Source of the DNA: Stomorhina lunata
Lineage: Eukaryota; Arthropoda; Insecta; Diptera; Rhiniidae
DNA length: 64,000 nucleotides
NCBI GenBank assembly: GCA_933228675.1
Contig: OW121741.1
Span: forward strand, 19,354,797-19,418,796
Direction: 5' to 3'
Position numbers and translations under genes: made by a program. Of this stretch, positions 24,801-37,722 are shown piece by piece. A model generated the notes under the pieces. The model was not told the DNA's origin. It worked only from the letters and a program-made list of their open reading frames with translations, and searched no databases. Positions within the stretch are counted from its first letter, which is position 1, and each line of letters begins with the position of its first letter.

Positions 24801-26820
24801 CTAGTTCTGTTCTAGTTCTGTTCTAGTTCTGTTCTAGTTCTGTTCTAGTTCTGTTCTAGTTCTGTTCTAGTTCTGTTCTAGTTCTGTTCTAGTTCTGTTC
24901 TAGTTCTGTTCTAGTTCTGTTCTAGTTCTGTTCTAGTTCTGTTCTAGTTCTGTTCTAGTTCTGTTCTAGTTCTGTTCTAGTTCTGTTCTAGTTCTGTTCT
25001 AGTTCTGTTCTAGTTCTGTTCTAGTTCTGTTCTAGTTCTGTTCTAGTTCTGTTCTAGTTCTGTTCTAGTTCTGTTCTAGTTCTGTTCTAGTTCTGTTCTA
25101 GTTCTGTTCTAGTTCTGTTCTAGTTCTGTTCTAGTTCTGTTCTAGTTCTGTTCTAGTTCTGTTCTAGTTCTGTTCTAGTTCTGTTCTAGTTCTGTTCTAG
25201 TTCTGTTCTAGTTCTGTTCTAGTTCTGTTCTAGTTCTGTTCTAGTTCTGTTCTAGTTCTGTTCTAGTTCTGTTCTAGTTCTGTTCTAGTTCTGTTCTAGT
25301 TCTGTTCTAGTTCTGTTCTAGTTCTGTTCTAGTTCTGTTCTAGTTCTGTTCTAGTTCTGTTCTAGTTCTGTTCTAGTTCTGTTCTAGTTCTGTTCTAGTT
25401 CTGTTCTAGTTCTGTTCTAGTTCTGTTCTAGTTCTGTTCTAGTTCTGTTCTAGTTCTGTTCTAGTTCTGTTCTAGTTCTGTTCTAGTTCTGTTCTAGTTC
25501 TGTTCTAGTTCTGTTCTAGTTCTGTTCTAGTTCTGTTCTAGTTCTGTTCTAGTTCTGTTCTAGTTCTGTTCTAGTTCTGTTCTAGTTCTGTTCTAGTTCT
25601 GTTCTAGTTCTGTTCTAGTTCTGTTCTAGTTCTGTTCTAGTTCTGTTCTAGTTCTGTTCTAGTTCTGTTCTAGTTCTGTTCTAGTTCTGTTCTAGTTCTG
25701 TTCTAGTTCTGTTCTAGTTCTGTTCTAGTTCTGTTCTAGTTCTGTTCTAGTTCTGTTCTAGTTCTGTTCTAGTTCTGTTCTAGTTCTGTTCTAGTTCTGT
25801 TCTAGTTCTGTTCTAGTTCTGTTCTAGTTCTGTTCTAGTTCTGTTCTAGTTCTGTTCTAGTTCTGTTCTAGTTCTGTTCTAGTTCTGTTCTAGTTCTGTT
25901 CTAGTTCTGTTCTAGTTCTGTTCTAGTTCTGTTCTAGTTCTGTTCTAGTTCTGTTCTAGTTCTGTTCTAGTTCTGTTCTAGTTCTGTTCTAGTTCTGTTC
26001 TAGTTCTGTTCTAGTTCTGTTCTAGTTCTGTTCTAGTTCTGTTCTAGTTCTGTTCTAGTTCTGTTCTAGTTCTGTTCTAGTTCTGTTCTAGTTCTGTTCT
26101 GTTCTAGTTCTGTTCTAGTTCTGTTCTAGTTCTGTTCTAGTTCTGTTCTAGTTCTGTTCTAGTTCTGTTCTAGTTCTGTTCTAGTTCTGTTCTAGTTCTG
26201 TTCTAGTTCTGTTCTAGTTCTGTTCTAGTTCTGTTCTAGTTCTGTTCTAGTTCTGTTCTAGTTCTGTTCTAGTTCTGTTCTAGTTCTGTTCTAGTTCTGT
26301 TCTAGTTCTGTTCTAGTTCTGTTCTAGTTCTGTTCTAGTTCTGTTCTAGTTCTGTTCTAGTTCTGTTCTAGTTCTGTTCTAGTTCTGTTCTAGTTCTGTT
26401 CTAGTTCTAGTTCTGTTCTAGTTCTGTTCTAGTTCTGTTCTAGTTCTGTTCTAGTTCTGTTCTAGTTCTGTTCTAGTTCTGTTCTAGTTCTGTTCTAGTT
26501 CTGTTCTAGTTCTGTTCTAGTTCTGTTCTAGTTCTGTTCTAGTTCTGTTCTAGTTCTGTTCTAGTTCTGTTCTAGTTCTGTTCTAGTTCTGTTCTAGTTC
26601 TGTTCTAGTTCTGTTCTAGTTCTGTTCTAGTTCTGTTCTAGTTTTGTTCTAGTTCTGTTCTAGTTCTGTTCTAGTTCTGTTCTAGTTCTGTTCTAGTTCT
26701 GTTCTAGTTCTGTTCTAGTTCTGTTCTAGTTCTGTTCTAGTTCTGTTCTAGTTCTGTTCTAGTTCTGTTCTAGTTCTGTTCTAGTTCTGTTCTAGTTCTG
26801 TTCTAGTTTTGTTCTAGTTC
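21892..26820. repeat. 11-bp satellite AGTTCWGTTCT (about 448 copies)
   Basis: A 4.9-kb array with an 11-bp period. From 21.9 to about 22.58 kb nearly all units are AGTTCAGTTCT; from there to the end nearly all are AGTTCTGTTCT. Rare units have lost a few bases (near 22421, 22917, 24689, 26098, 26406). On the plus strand 8 of 11 bases are pyrimidines. No gene inside. Confidence 0.97.
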
Positions 26821-28410
26821 TATTTTACTTTTAGTTCCATTTAAATCCCTTTTCTGTATAACTGTTATTGTGTAGCACTTTGTTAGAAGTTAATAACATG
26901 AGTAATTTACTCAAATCTCTTAAAAGCTTGTGTATTTTGGTCCCTTTTCCCCATTTTTTCCTTTTATGTTAAAACAATATCATGTAGCCCAAACAAGAAT
27001 CCGTTTATTTCAACATATTTATAGCAAAAGTGTTGACAGTAAATAACAAGACCATAATATTTTTGAACATGAAAAAAAAAGACAACAGCTTTTGAAAACT
27101 GTTACATTTGTAAAGACTGACTGACAGTGGATTTGAGAACCCTTAGACAGACACTCATTTGTTCAGCTCTTGCAGACATTGAGACAAAATACACAATTTT
27201 AAAATAATATATTTTTAAACACAAAAAAAATCTAACAATTCCCATTTCCCATAAGCTACTTATAAGACACAAATTTAAGTAGAGATAACAATCCGGGACA
27301 CGACCAAATACAAAAAAAGACACAGACCAAAAGGACAAAAATACCATAAATACTCGACATCCTCTTGGCCCTTTTGCTGTTGTTTGCTTTCTAAGTAAAG
27401 AAAAGGAACTCAAATTTTTAAGACCAACAAAAAGAAAGGGGGAAAAGGAATCATAACATTCATAAATTTTATTTAAATATTAAATATTTGACACATTTAT
27501 TTTATTGTCCTTTATTGCTGTTCTTTTGGTGTTTTAAGACATTTTAAAATTTTCTTATTTTTTTGTCGGGTTTTTGTCTGTCTTTGGTTTTTTTTTATTT
27601 CCCTTAAGTAGTTTTACTTACAAGTGTTAATAATAAGATTTATTTTCGAAATTTTCAAGAGTCTATAAAAATGTTAATAAAGTTAAATATTTTAAATTTA
27701 TAACACGTTGTTTATAGGGGAATCAACATTTAAATGTGACATTTGTTTGGTATAATGGGTCGTATGATTGATATTAATTGCTCATAGATTTTATTTATTC
27801 AGGAATTTTATGAGTTTGAATGATATATAATGGCTAATTTTAGAGCGATTTAAGACACAAGAACCCGCTTAAAGGGAATTTGAAAAATCTAGAATAAAAC
27901 TGTTAAGGAATGTTAAAGGTATAAGGCCTCAAAGTGGTGATTTGGGGAAAAACTTTTGAAAAAAAGTAATTTTCTTAAATAGTTAGAGTATCTTTAGTTC
28001 GTTTTAGTCTGATCTTATTTGTAACTCTAGTACTTAAATTTTGTAACAAGTTCCTTCTATTTATTACTTAATTTACTTTTTTGCATCTACTCTTCTTCCA
28101 TATCCCAACTTTAGTCTGTCTGTCCCAATTTCCTGTTGCAACAATTGTATAACAAACAGTGCAGAGCAATTTGTTTGCTGTTTAAACAAAAAAAACAAAA
28201 AAAAAAAGAACTAAAATGAAACTGAAGATAATTTTATGAATTATTGTACATAACCCACATATACATTCATCCTCACATATTTAAACACTCTAATGCATAT
28301 ACACACATACTCACATCAACCGGAAATATTCAAGACATGTAGCATTTATTACTTAAATGCATGATCAATGCCCAATAGTTACAAAACGGGGAACCAGACC
28401 TAGCTAGTAT
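26821..28410. other. Unique intergenic sequence with one 19-bp core
   Basis: No gene supported; the 100-codon open frame near 27102-27413 lacks protein-like character. It contains an isolated copy of the 19-bp core CGTATGATTGATATTAATT at 27761-27779 and an A-run near 28186-28207. Confidence 0.5.
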
Positions 28411-30281
28411 GGTCTATATATAGACAGATTAATCTATATATAGAGAGCTTGGTCTATATATAGACAGATTGGTCCATATATAGACAGGTTGGTCTATATA
28501 TAGACAGATTGGTCTATTTAAAGACAGATTGGTCTGTATATAGACCAATTGGGTTATATATAGACATATTGGCCTATTTATAGACAAATTGGTCTATATA
28601 TAGACAGATTGATCTATATATAGACAGATTTTTCTATACATTGACGGATTAGTCTATATATGGACAGATTGGTCTGTACATACATAGACTGGTCTCTATA
28701 TAGACAGACTGGTCTATATATAGACAGATTGGTCTATATATAGACATATTGATCTATATAAAGACATATTGGTCTATATATAGACATATTGGTCTATATA
28801 TACACAGATTGATCTATATATAGACATACTCGTCTTTATATAGACAGATTGGTCTATATATAGACGGATTGATCTTTATGTAGATAGATTGGTCTATATA
28901 CAGAGAGATTGGTCTATGTAAACAGATTGGACCACATATAGACAGATTGATCGATATATAGACAAATTGGCCTATATATAGACATATTGATCTACATAAA
29001 GAAAGATTGATCTATATATAGATAGATTGATCTATATATGGATAGATTGGTCTTTATGCAGTCAGATTGGTCTGACTATAGACAGATTTGACCATATATA
29101 GACAGATTGGGGTATATATAGACATATTGATCTGTATATAGACAGAATGTTCAATATGTAGACACATTGGTCAATATATATAGACAGATTGGTCTGTATA
29201 CAGACAGACTGTTCTATACATAGACAGATTGATCTATATATAAACAGATTGATCTATATATAGACAGATTGATCTATATATGGACAGAAATATACAGACA
29301 GATTGGTCTATATATAGACAGATTGGAATATACAGACAGATTGGTCTATATATAAACAGATTGGTCTATATATGAAGAGATTGATCTATATGGACAGATT
29401 GGTCTATATATAGTCAGATTGGTCTATATATAGAAAGATTGGACTATATATAGACAGATTGGTCTATATATGGACAAATTGGTCTATATACAGACAGATT
29501 GGTCTATATATAGACAGATTGGTCTATATATAGTCAGATTGGTCTATATATAGTCAGATTGCTCCATATAGATAGATTCGTCTATATAGGCAGATTGGTC
29601 TATATATAGACAGATTGATCTATATCTAGACAGATTATTCTATATATAGACAGTTTGGTCTATATATAGACAGACTGGTCTATAAATAGTCAGATTGGTC
29701 TGTATATGGACATATTGTTCAATATATAGACAGATTAGTCTATATGTGGATAAATGTGTCTATATACAGACAGATCGGGCTATACACAGACAGATTATCT
29801 ATATATAGACGGTTTGGACTATATATAGACAGATTGGTCTGTATATAGTCAGATTGGTCTGCATATAGACAGATTGTTCAATATGTAAACAGATTGGTCT
29901 ATATATAGACAGATTGTTTAATATATAGATAGATTGTTCTATATATAGACAGATTAGTCTATATATAGACAGACTGGTTTATATAAAGATAGACTGATCT
30001 ATATATACACAGATTTTTCTATATATAGATAGACTGGTATATATATAGAGCGATTGCTTTATGTATGTATAGACTGTTCTATATATAGACATATCGGTCT
30101 ACAAATAAACAGATGGGTCTAGACAGATTTTGCTCTACATATAGAGAGATTGGTCTATATATTGATAGATTAGACTGGTCAATATATAGATGGATTGGTC
30201 TATATATAAACAGATGGGTCTATATATAGATTGCTCTATATATAAATAGATTGGTCTATATAAAGATAGATTGGTCTATAT
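28411..30281. repeat. 20-bp palindromic array GGTCTATATATAGACAGATT (about 93 copies)
   Basis: Degenerate head-to-tail array. Each unit carries the 12-bp perfect palindrome TCTATATATAGA. Moderate divergence, some units shortened. No coding content. Confidence 0.95.
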
Positions 30282-30429
30282 CTCTTGCCTCAAAATCAAG
30301 CGTTCTACGGGACTACCCTGAAGAATTACAGCTTAATATCCCACGAATGATACCAGATCATTGACAAGTTTTTCTGTAGTTAAGTCTCTGGGTTCTGTCT
30401 TCCCGAGCCCAGGATTGCCCTAGATATCT

Positions 30430-31935
30430 TTGTGACTCATAAGTCAAAGATGACTCAGCAGTTTAAGACTACCCATGACTTCGAGATGACTAATTTACTT
30501 AGAAATTCGATATGACTCAGAGGTTGGAGATGACAAAGTAATTCGGGATGACTCAACAGTTTGAGATAACTCATTTATTTCAAGAAAACTTATTATATTT
30601 AGTTGATTTAACAGTTCATGATGACTCAGCAGTTGGATGTAATTAAGTAGTTCTAGATGAATTGGCAGTTTAAGATGACTCAGCAATTCGAGATGACTCA
30701 GAAATTTGGTGTAACTGAGTGTTTCGAGATTATTATGCAATATGAGATCACTTAGCTTATTCCGATATGATTAAAAAATTGGCGATGACAAAGTAGTTTT
30801 AGATGACTCAGCAGTTTCAGATGACTCACTTCTTTCGAGAAGACATTATTTTTAGAAGATTTAATACTTCATGATAACTCAGCAGTTCGAGAAAATTAAG
30901 TAGTTCGAGATGACTCAGCTGTTATAGATGACTTAGCTGTTCAGAATGACTCAGCTATTCAAGATGACTCAGCTGTTCGAGATGACTCAGAAGTTTGATG
31001 TTACTAAGTAGTTCGAGGTTATTCAGTAGTATGAGATCACTTAGCCAATTCGAGGTGACTCAGAAGTTCAGGAGTTCAGTCTTCCCAAATCAAACATCAG
31101 CCCTGAATTGCCGAATATCTCTTTCTGACCTATTAGTGTAAGATGACTTGAGTCAGATGATGACTGAGCAGTTTGATGACTGAGCAGTTTGAGATGACTC
31201 ATTACTTCCAGATGACTTATTTACTTAGCAATTCGATAAGACTCAGAGGTTTCAGATGACTCAGCAGTTTGAGATGACTCAGCAGTTTGAGATGACTCAT
31301 CAGTTAAAGAGGACTCGTTTGTTTCTAGAAAACTTATTATTTTTAGATGATTTAACATTGCATGATGACTCAGATGATTAAGTGGTTCGAGATGACTCAG
31401 CTGTTTAAGATGACTCAGATGTTTGGAATAACTCAGCTATTCAAGATAACGCAGCAGTGTTAAATCATTTATAAAATTCGAGATGACTCAGCAGTTTAGG
31501 ATAACCCAGAAGCTTAAATTGACTCAGTAAAACAAGATGACTCATTATTACTTAAATGAGTCAGTTTATGATGACTCATTTGTTTTGAAAAGACTTATTG
31601 TTTTTAGATGATTTAGCAGTTCACGATGACTCTGCACTTCAAGATGACTAAATAGTTATTGATGTCTCAGTAGATTAATATGACTCAGCTGTTTGGAGTA
31701 ACTCAGCTGTTCAAGGTAACTCAGCAGTGTAAAATCACTTATAAAATTTGAGATGACTGAGTAGTCCCGGATAACACAGAAGCTTGAATTGACTAAGCAG
31801 AACTGGATGACTTATTATTAATTAAATGCATAAACCATTTACTTAAGAAGACACAACCATTTTTTGATGAGTTATCAGTTAGCCATGATTCATCATGATG
31901 AGATGATATACCAATTGGAGATGACTCAGTAACTC
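30430..31935. repeat. ~18-bp degenerate array of TGACTCA (AP-1/ARE-like) motifs
   Basis: Unit approximately AGATGACTCAGCAGTTTG. I count about 29 exact TGACTCA (two as TGAGTCA); about 12 read TGACTCAGC, which satisfies the antioxidant-response core TGACNNNGC. Larger blocks repeat too: the region near 30390-30460 (GTTCTGTCTTCCC...) recurs diverged near 31075-31150, and a block beginning TTATTWTTTTTAGATGATTT recurs at about 30590, 30845, 31335 and 31600. Confidence 0.9.
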
Positions 31936-33000
31936 GGGATCTCTTAACACAATTGATATGAGACGATTAAGAGTTTCAGATACATATTAGATATTTAGTA
32001 AAGCATGACTACGTCTTTGACATGATCTCTAATTCTGACATTATCTTTAACTGGAGTTTTCGCTAAAGCTATGATAGGTGTTAGAGTTTAAGTAACTGCT
32101 ACTAAGCTAGAGTCCACCTAAGACCAAAGGTCAGAGATAATAGTGAAGCATGACTAGGTCTTTGACTAGATAATATGAAATGATCTCTAAATCTGACTTT
32201 ATCTTTATTAAAGTCCAACAATGACTAAGGCTCTGTCTTTAGCTATAATCTTAGTGTAACTATACTCCAACTGCTGGGTACTTACATGCACCCTCATCTT
32301 GCTCTCTGCTTCATAAACTCTAAGATAATATTTTCCACTCTCTGATTTAGTTTATTTTTCCTGTTTGCTTAAGTTTTTCCTCAAATGTCGAATAACAAAA
32401 ATATGGTGGTTTTCACAATGAAAACTCTTAGATTTTAATTCCTTCACTCTCCAAAAAATATTTCCAAGTATTACCAAGGATGTGCATCAACAACAACAAC
32501 TTATTCCTTATGCGTTACAAACAAGTAAATATTTACTTAAAATTTTCTTGATATTGGAAAAGGAAATTTATCAATATTTTGAAGGAAATAACTAATTTTA
32601 TGTGCGAGAAGAAAACACATAAAATCTCAACATGAAAATATGTTAAATTTTGATAAGAGTTTTAATGCCTTTTTCGGCTTCCTCCTCGGGGCTGTACAAA
32701 TGTTTTCTTGTATGAAAAGTGTTTAAAGTTAAAGTGGCAGTGCAGCGCGTTCCATAAATTTGCAAACGAAATCTTTGAAGATAAGAAGTTTAAATTTAAT
32801 TTAGTAAATGGGAAATAAACAAGATTTTCGAAAAACAGTTAAGGAAAAATTTGATTAAAAGTCGTAAGAAATTAAGAGACTTTTGACTAGGAGAAAGGGA
32901 AATAATAATACCTGGAGTAAGACTAAAACTGAGACTAAGTCTGAGACCAAATCTAAGGTTTACCCTTAGAGTAAGTTCAAGACTAGTTAATAATTAAAAC
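31936..33000. other. Intergenic sequence with a local duplication
   Basis: AAGCATGACTAGGTCTTTGA and the following ATGATCTCTAAATCTGAC occur at about 32140-32205, with a related copy at about 31995-32050. No gene seen in the remainder. Confidence 0.5.
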
Positions 33001-34812
33001 TATGTCTTATGTTCATATTTCATATTTTTTCCTTAATAGTTTCCCCTAACCTTTAAATAACTCCAACTTAATCAGAATTGCCTTTAATTGTATATAAATT
33101 GCTCTAGAATATGAAACAATTTGAAAATCTTCCAAAATATTCCAAAATTTGTTAAAAATTATGAAAATTTTAGTTTAGTCCACTACGACGTATGATAGAT
33201 ATTAATTCAGATGTAATATCAAAAAAATCTCCATAACTTTGCTAATTATTCTTCGAATTTGCCCAAGCAAATTTCTTTTGAAATTGTACAAATCCAGCTT
33301 TATTTTCGTGGTATAAACTTTAATATACTCACATCCTTTATGAGCCTTTTTGAATAAAATTTCCGATTCATTTTCATTACTTCCTTAAAAGTTTTCCCAA
33401 AACCTTAAAATACCTTCACTATTTTCTGAGTTTTCTTAATCAAAATAGCCTTTAAATGTGTATTAGTTTCTCTAGAACATTATACAATTTAAAAATCTTG
33501 CAAAATATTCCAAAATCTATTAAAAATTCGGAAAATTTAAATTAAATCCATCATGACATATGACTGATATTAATTGAGAGGTAATTTCAGGAAGAACTCC
33601 TTAACTTTGCTAATTATTCCTCAAATTTAACCAAACAAACTTCTTTTGAAATCATTTAAAATTAGCATTATTTCCATGATACTTAAGCATTAGCTTTAAT
33701 ATACAGCCATGCTTTTCTGAGCCTTGTTAAACAAAATTTTTGATTTATTTTCTTAACAGTTTCACCCAAAACCTTTAAATACCTCCACTATTTTGTGAGC
33801 TTTCTTAATCTGAATTGCCTTAAATTGTGTATTTATTTCTCTAGAATATTTAACATTTTAAAAACCTTACAAAATATTCCACAAAATTTTGAAAAATATG
33901 AAAATTTAAACTAAAGTCAACATGACGTATGATTGATATTAATTTACATGTATTTTCTAAAAATCTTCATAACTTTGCTAATTATTCATCAAATTTAACC
34001 AAACAGATTTCCTTTGAAATCATACGAATTTAGCTTGATTTCCATGATATTTAACCATTAACTTTAATATACGTCCATCCTTTTATGAGCCTTTTTAAAG
34101 GCAATTTCTGATTTATTTTCTTGACAGATTCCCCTAAACCTTTAAATACCCATACATTTTTCTAAGCCTACTAAATCAGTATTGCCTTTAATTGTGTCTT
34201 AATTTCTCTAGAATATTAAACAATTTGAAAATCTCACAAAATATTTTAAAATTTTAAAAAAATTACAAAATCTTAAATTAAGTCCATCATGACGTATGAT
34301 TGATATTAATTTAGAGGTAATTTCAAAAAAATCTCCATAACCAAACAAATTTCTTTTCAAGTCACACAAATTCAGCTTTATTTCTACAATACTTAAAGAT
34401 TAACTTTATTATACTCCTAATCTTCTACGAGCCTTGTTTAACAAAATTTCTAATTAATTTTCTGAAGAGTTTCTCCTAAGCCCTTGAATACCTTTAATAT
34501 TTTCCAGGCCAACTTAACCTGAATTGTCTTTAATTGCGTACTTTACTTCCCCTGAATGTTAAACAATTTGAAAATCTTGGAAAATATTTAAAAATCTGTT
34601 AAAAATTCGGAAAATTTAAATTATATTCACAATAACGTATGACTGATATTAATTCAAAAGTAATTTCAAAGAAATCTCCATAACTTTGATAATTATTCTT
34701 AGAATTTAACCGAATAAATTTCTTTCGAAATCATACAAATTCAGTTTTATTTCCATGATATTTTAGCATTAACTTTAATATAGTGCCATCTTTTTATGAG
34801 CCTAGTTAAACA
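33001..34812 (+). repeat. Five tandem ~360-bp units with a 19-bp conserved core
   Basis: Diverged tandem units, with cores (CGTATGATTGATATTAATT or one- to two-base variants) at 33189, 33557, 33926, 34293 and 34636, so 343-369 bp apart. Around each core the units share TTAATCNGAATTGCCTTTAA, TCTCTAGAATATTAAACAAT and CTTTGCTAATTATTC-type sequence. No coding potential. Confidence 0.88.
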
Positions 34813-35821
34813 TATTTATACCACATACATATATTTTTATTATTACAAAATAAATTTGAATAAAATGAAAACTTGCTTATTTATTTATATAAAAACTCAC
34901 TAAAAGTTAACTGAGTTCTTGAGCAAAAAATACATAAAATTATTATAATTATTTTCATATCAAAAAAAAAAAAAAAAAACATGGAAAAAAAGTTTAAAAC
35001 AAACTAAAATGACTTACTTCTTGGAAGGAGTAAGGACTCGAATAATAACAGAGTCTTGTTGAACAAGTCACTGAACTTTTCCAGATATTCAGGATGTTCA
35101 CGACAACAAAAACATTACATTCACTTTAAAGTAAGTTATTGTTTATTTACAAAAAAGGAAACAAAAAATCATAGAAAACTTGAGAAAAACCAAAAACAAA
35201 ATGTTATTTTAAGTAAAAGTTCTATTAAAACGTAAGTTTTTTGACTTTAAATAAATACAATTTTTAATGTAAAAAATTTGAAAATTATTTAGCACATAAA
35301 ATGCCATTAAAATTAGTATCAAATTTTCCTTAAACTTTAACAATTAACCCAAAAAAGCTTAACCTTTAAATTTTCCCACTAATTAATATTAATCATACGC
35401 TTCATATAATAAAAAGTATAATCTCCGTTTTAAACCCAAAAATAAGCTTATCTTCAAAATGTTTTAAGCTCAAATGCTTTAAGCATAAACCATTTCCCCT
35501 TTTCAATCTTAAGACCTCTAACTATTTTCCCCATTAGACTGATATTTTGGAAATGCCACTTGAAATTTCTCTTTGTATCCGCAAGATTTGTGCTATGTCT
35601 TACCTTGTCTATGACATTAACATTTCAAATACCATAAGCTTTAAATGTCTTTGCATGAGGAATTCAGACCTTTAAAAATCGTTTTGCTATTTGAACATAG
35701 ATAAATGTTAAAGACTTACATAGATATAAAGGGTAAATCAAATGAGTGGAATAAAAAGAAAATTGATATTTAAAGACATAAAATTCCAGCTAACATGTTT
35801 AGTCCAAAAAGATAATTTTTT
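34813..35821. other. Intergenic sequence with one inverted 19-bp core
   Basis: Contains a reverse-orientation core (AATTAATATTAATCATACG) at 35381-35399 and a long A-run at 34961-34979. No gene; a splice-donor-like AGAAGTAAGT on the minus strand near 35019 stands alone. Confidence 0.45.
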
Positions 35822-37722
35822 CAACGAAAATGTTTCTATAGAAAAAATTTTTTAACGAAAATGTTTCTATAGAAAAAATTTTTTAACGAAAATGTTTCTA
35901 TAGAAAAATTTTTTTAACGAAAATTTTTCTATAGAAAAATTTTTTTAACAAAAATTTTTCTATAGAAAAATTTTTTTAACTCAAATTTTTCTATAGAAAA
36001 ATTTTTTTAACTAAAATTTTTCTATAGAAAAATTTTTTTAACTAAAATTTTTCTATAGAAAAATTTTTTTAACTCAAATTTTTCCATAGTAAAATTTTTT
36101 TAACTCAAATTTTTCTATAGAAATATTTTTTTAACGAAAATTTTTCTATAGAAACATTTTTTTAACGAAAATTTTTCTATAGAAAAATTTTTTTAACGAA
36201 AATTTTTCTATAGAAAAATTTTTTTAACGAAAATTTTTCTATAGAAAAATTTGTTTAAATAAAATTTTTCTATAGAAAAATTTGTTTAACGAAAATTTTT
36301 CTATAGAAAAATTTGTTTAACGAAAATTTTTCTATAAAAAAATTTGTTTAACGAAAATTTTTCTATAGAAAAATTTTTTTAACGAAAATTTTTCTATAGA
36401 AAAATTATTTTAACGAAAATTTTTCTAAAGAAAAATTATTTTAACGAAAATTTTTCTAAAGAAAAATTATTTTAACGAAAATTTTTCTAAAGAAAAATTT
36501 TTTTAACGAAAATTTTTCTATAGAAAAATTTTTTTAACGAAAATTTTTCTATAGAAAAATTTTTTTAACGAAAATTTTTCTATAGAAAAATTTTTTTAAC
36601 GAAAATTTTTCTATAGAAAAATTTTTTTAACGAAAATTTTTCTATAGAAAAATTTTTTTAACGAAAATTTTTCTATAGAAAAATTTTTTTAACGAAAATT
36701 TTTCTATAGAAAAATTTTTTTAACGAAAATTTTTCTATAGAAAAATTTTTTTAACGAAAATTTTTCTATAGAAAAATTTTTTTAACGAAAATTTTTCTAT
36801 AGAAAAATTTTTTTAACGACAATTTTTCTATAGAAAAATTTTTTTAACGAAAATTTTTCTATAGACAAATTTTTTTAACGAAAATTTTTCTATAGAAAAA
36901 TTTTTTTAACGAAAATTTTTCTATAGAAAAATTTCTTAACGAAAATTTTTCTATAGAAAAATTTTTTTAACGAAAATTTTTCTATAGAAAAATTTTTTTA
37001 ACGAAAATTTTTCTATAGAAAAATTTTTTTAACGAAAATTTTTCTAAAGAAAAATTTTTTTAACGAAAATTTTTCTATAGAAAAATTTTTTTAACGAAAA
37101 TTTTTCTATAGAAAAATTTTTTTAACGAAAATTTTTCTATAGAAAAATTTTTTTAACGAAAATTTTTCTATAGAAAAATTTTTTTAACGAAAATTTTTCT
37201 ATAGAAAAATTTTTTTAACGAAAATTTTTCTATAGAAAAATTTTTTTAACGAAAATTTTTCTATAGAAAAATTTTTTTAACGAAAATTTTTCTATAGAAA
37301 AATTTTTTTAACGAAAATTTTTCTATAGAAAAATTTTTTAACGAAAATTTTTCTATAGAAAAATTTTTTTAACTAAAATTTTTCTATAGAAAAATTTTTT
37401 TTACTCAAATTTTTCTATAGTTAAATTTTTTTTAACGAAAATTTTTCTATAGAAAAATTTTTTTTAACGAAAATTTTTCTATAGAAAAATTTTTTTTAAC
37501 GAAAATTTTTCTATAGAAAAATTTTTTTTAACGAAAATTTTTCTATAGAAAAATTTTTTTTAACGAAAATTTTTCTATAGAAAAATTTTTTTTAACGAAA
37601 ATTTTTCTATAGAAAAATTTTTTTTAACGAAAAATTTTCTATAGAAAAATTTTTTTTAACGAAAATTTTTCTATAGAAAAATTTTTTTAACTCAAATTTT
37701 GTATAGAAAAATTTTTTTAACG
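35822..37722. repeat. 31-bp tandem array C (about 61 copies)
   Basis: Unit contains TTAACGAAAATTTTTCTATA followed by GAAAAATTTTT. The segment centred on CTATAG is a perfect 24-bp palindrome with AAAATTTTT and AAAAATTTT arms. The middle is highly homogeneous, with variants (AACTCAAATT, AACTAAAATT, CTAAAGAAAAA) grouped in runs. It ends at 37722 exactly where the left arm of the large inverted repeat begins. Confidence 0.95.

Noticed and set aside
33001..34812. Possible relation to the 359-bp (1.688) satellite of Drosophila
   Set aside because: Only the unit length is similar; units here are strongly diverged and I see no sequence basis for homology.
35010..35110. Possible small minus-strand exon ending AGAA|GTAAGT
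   Set aside because: The donor is good, but there is no matching acceptor near the TEP start codon, two frames are open only because the segment is short, and nothing links it to either gene.
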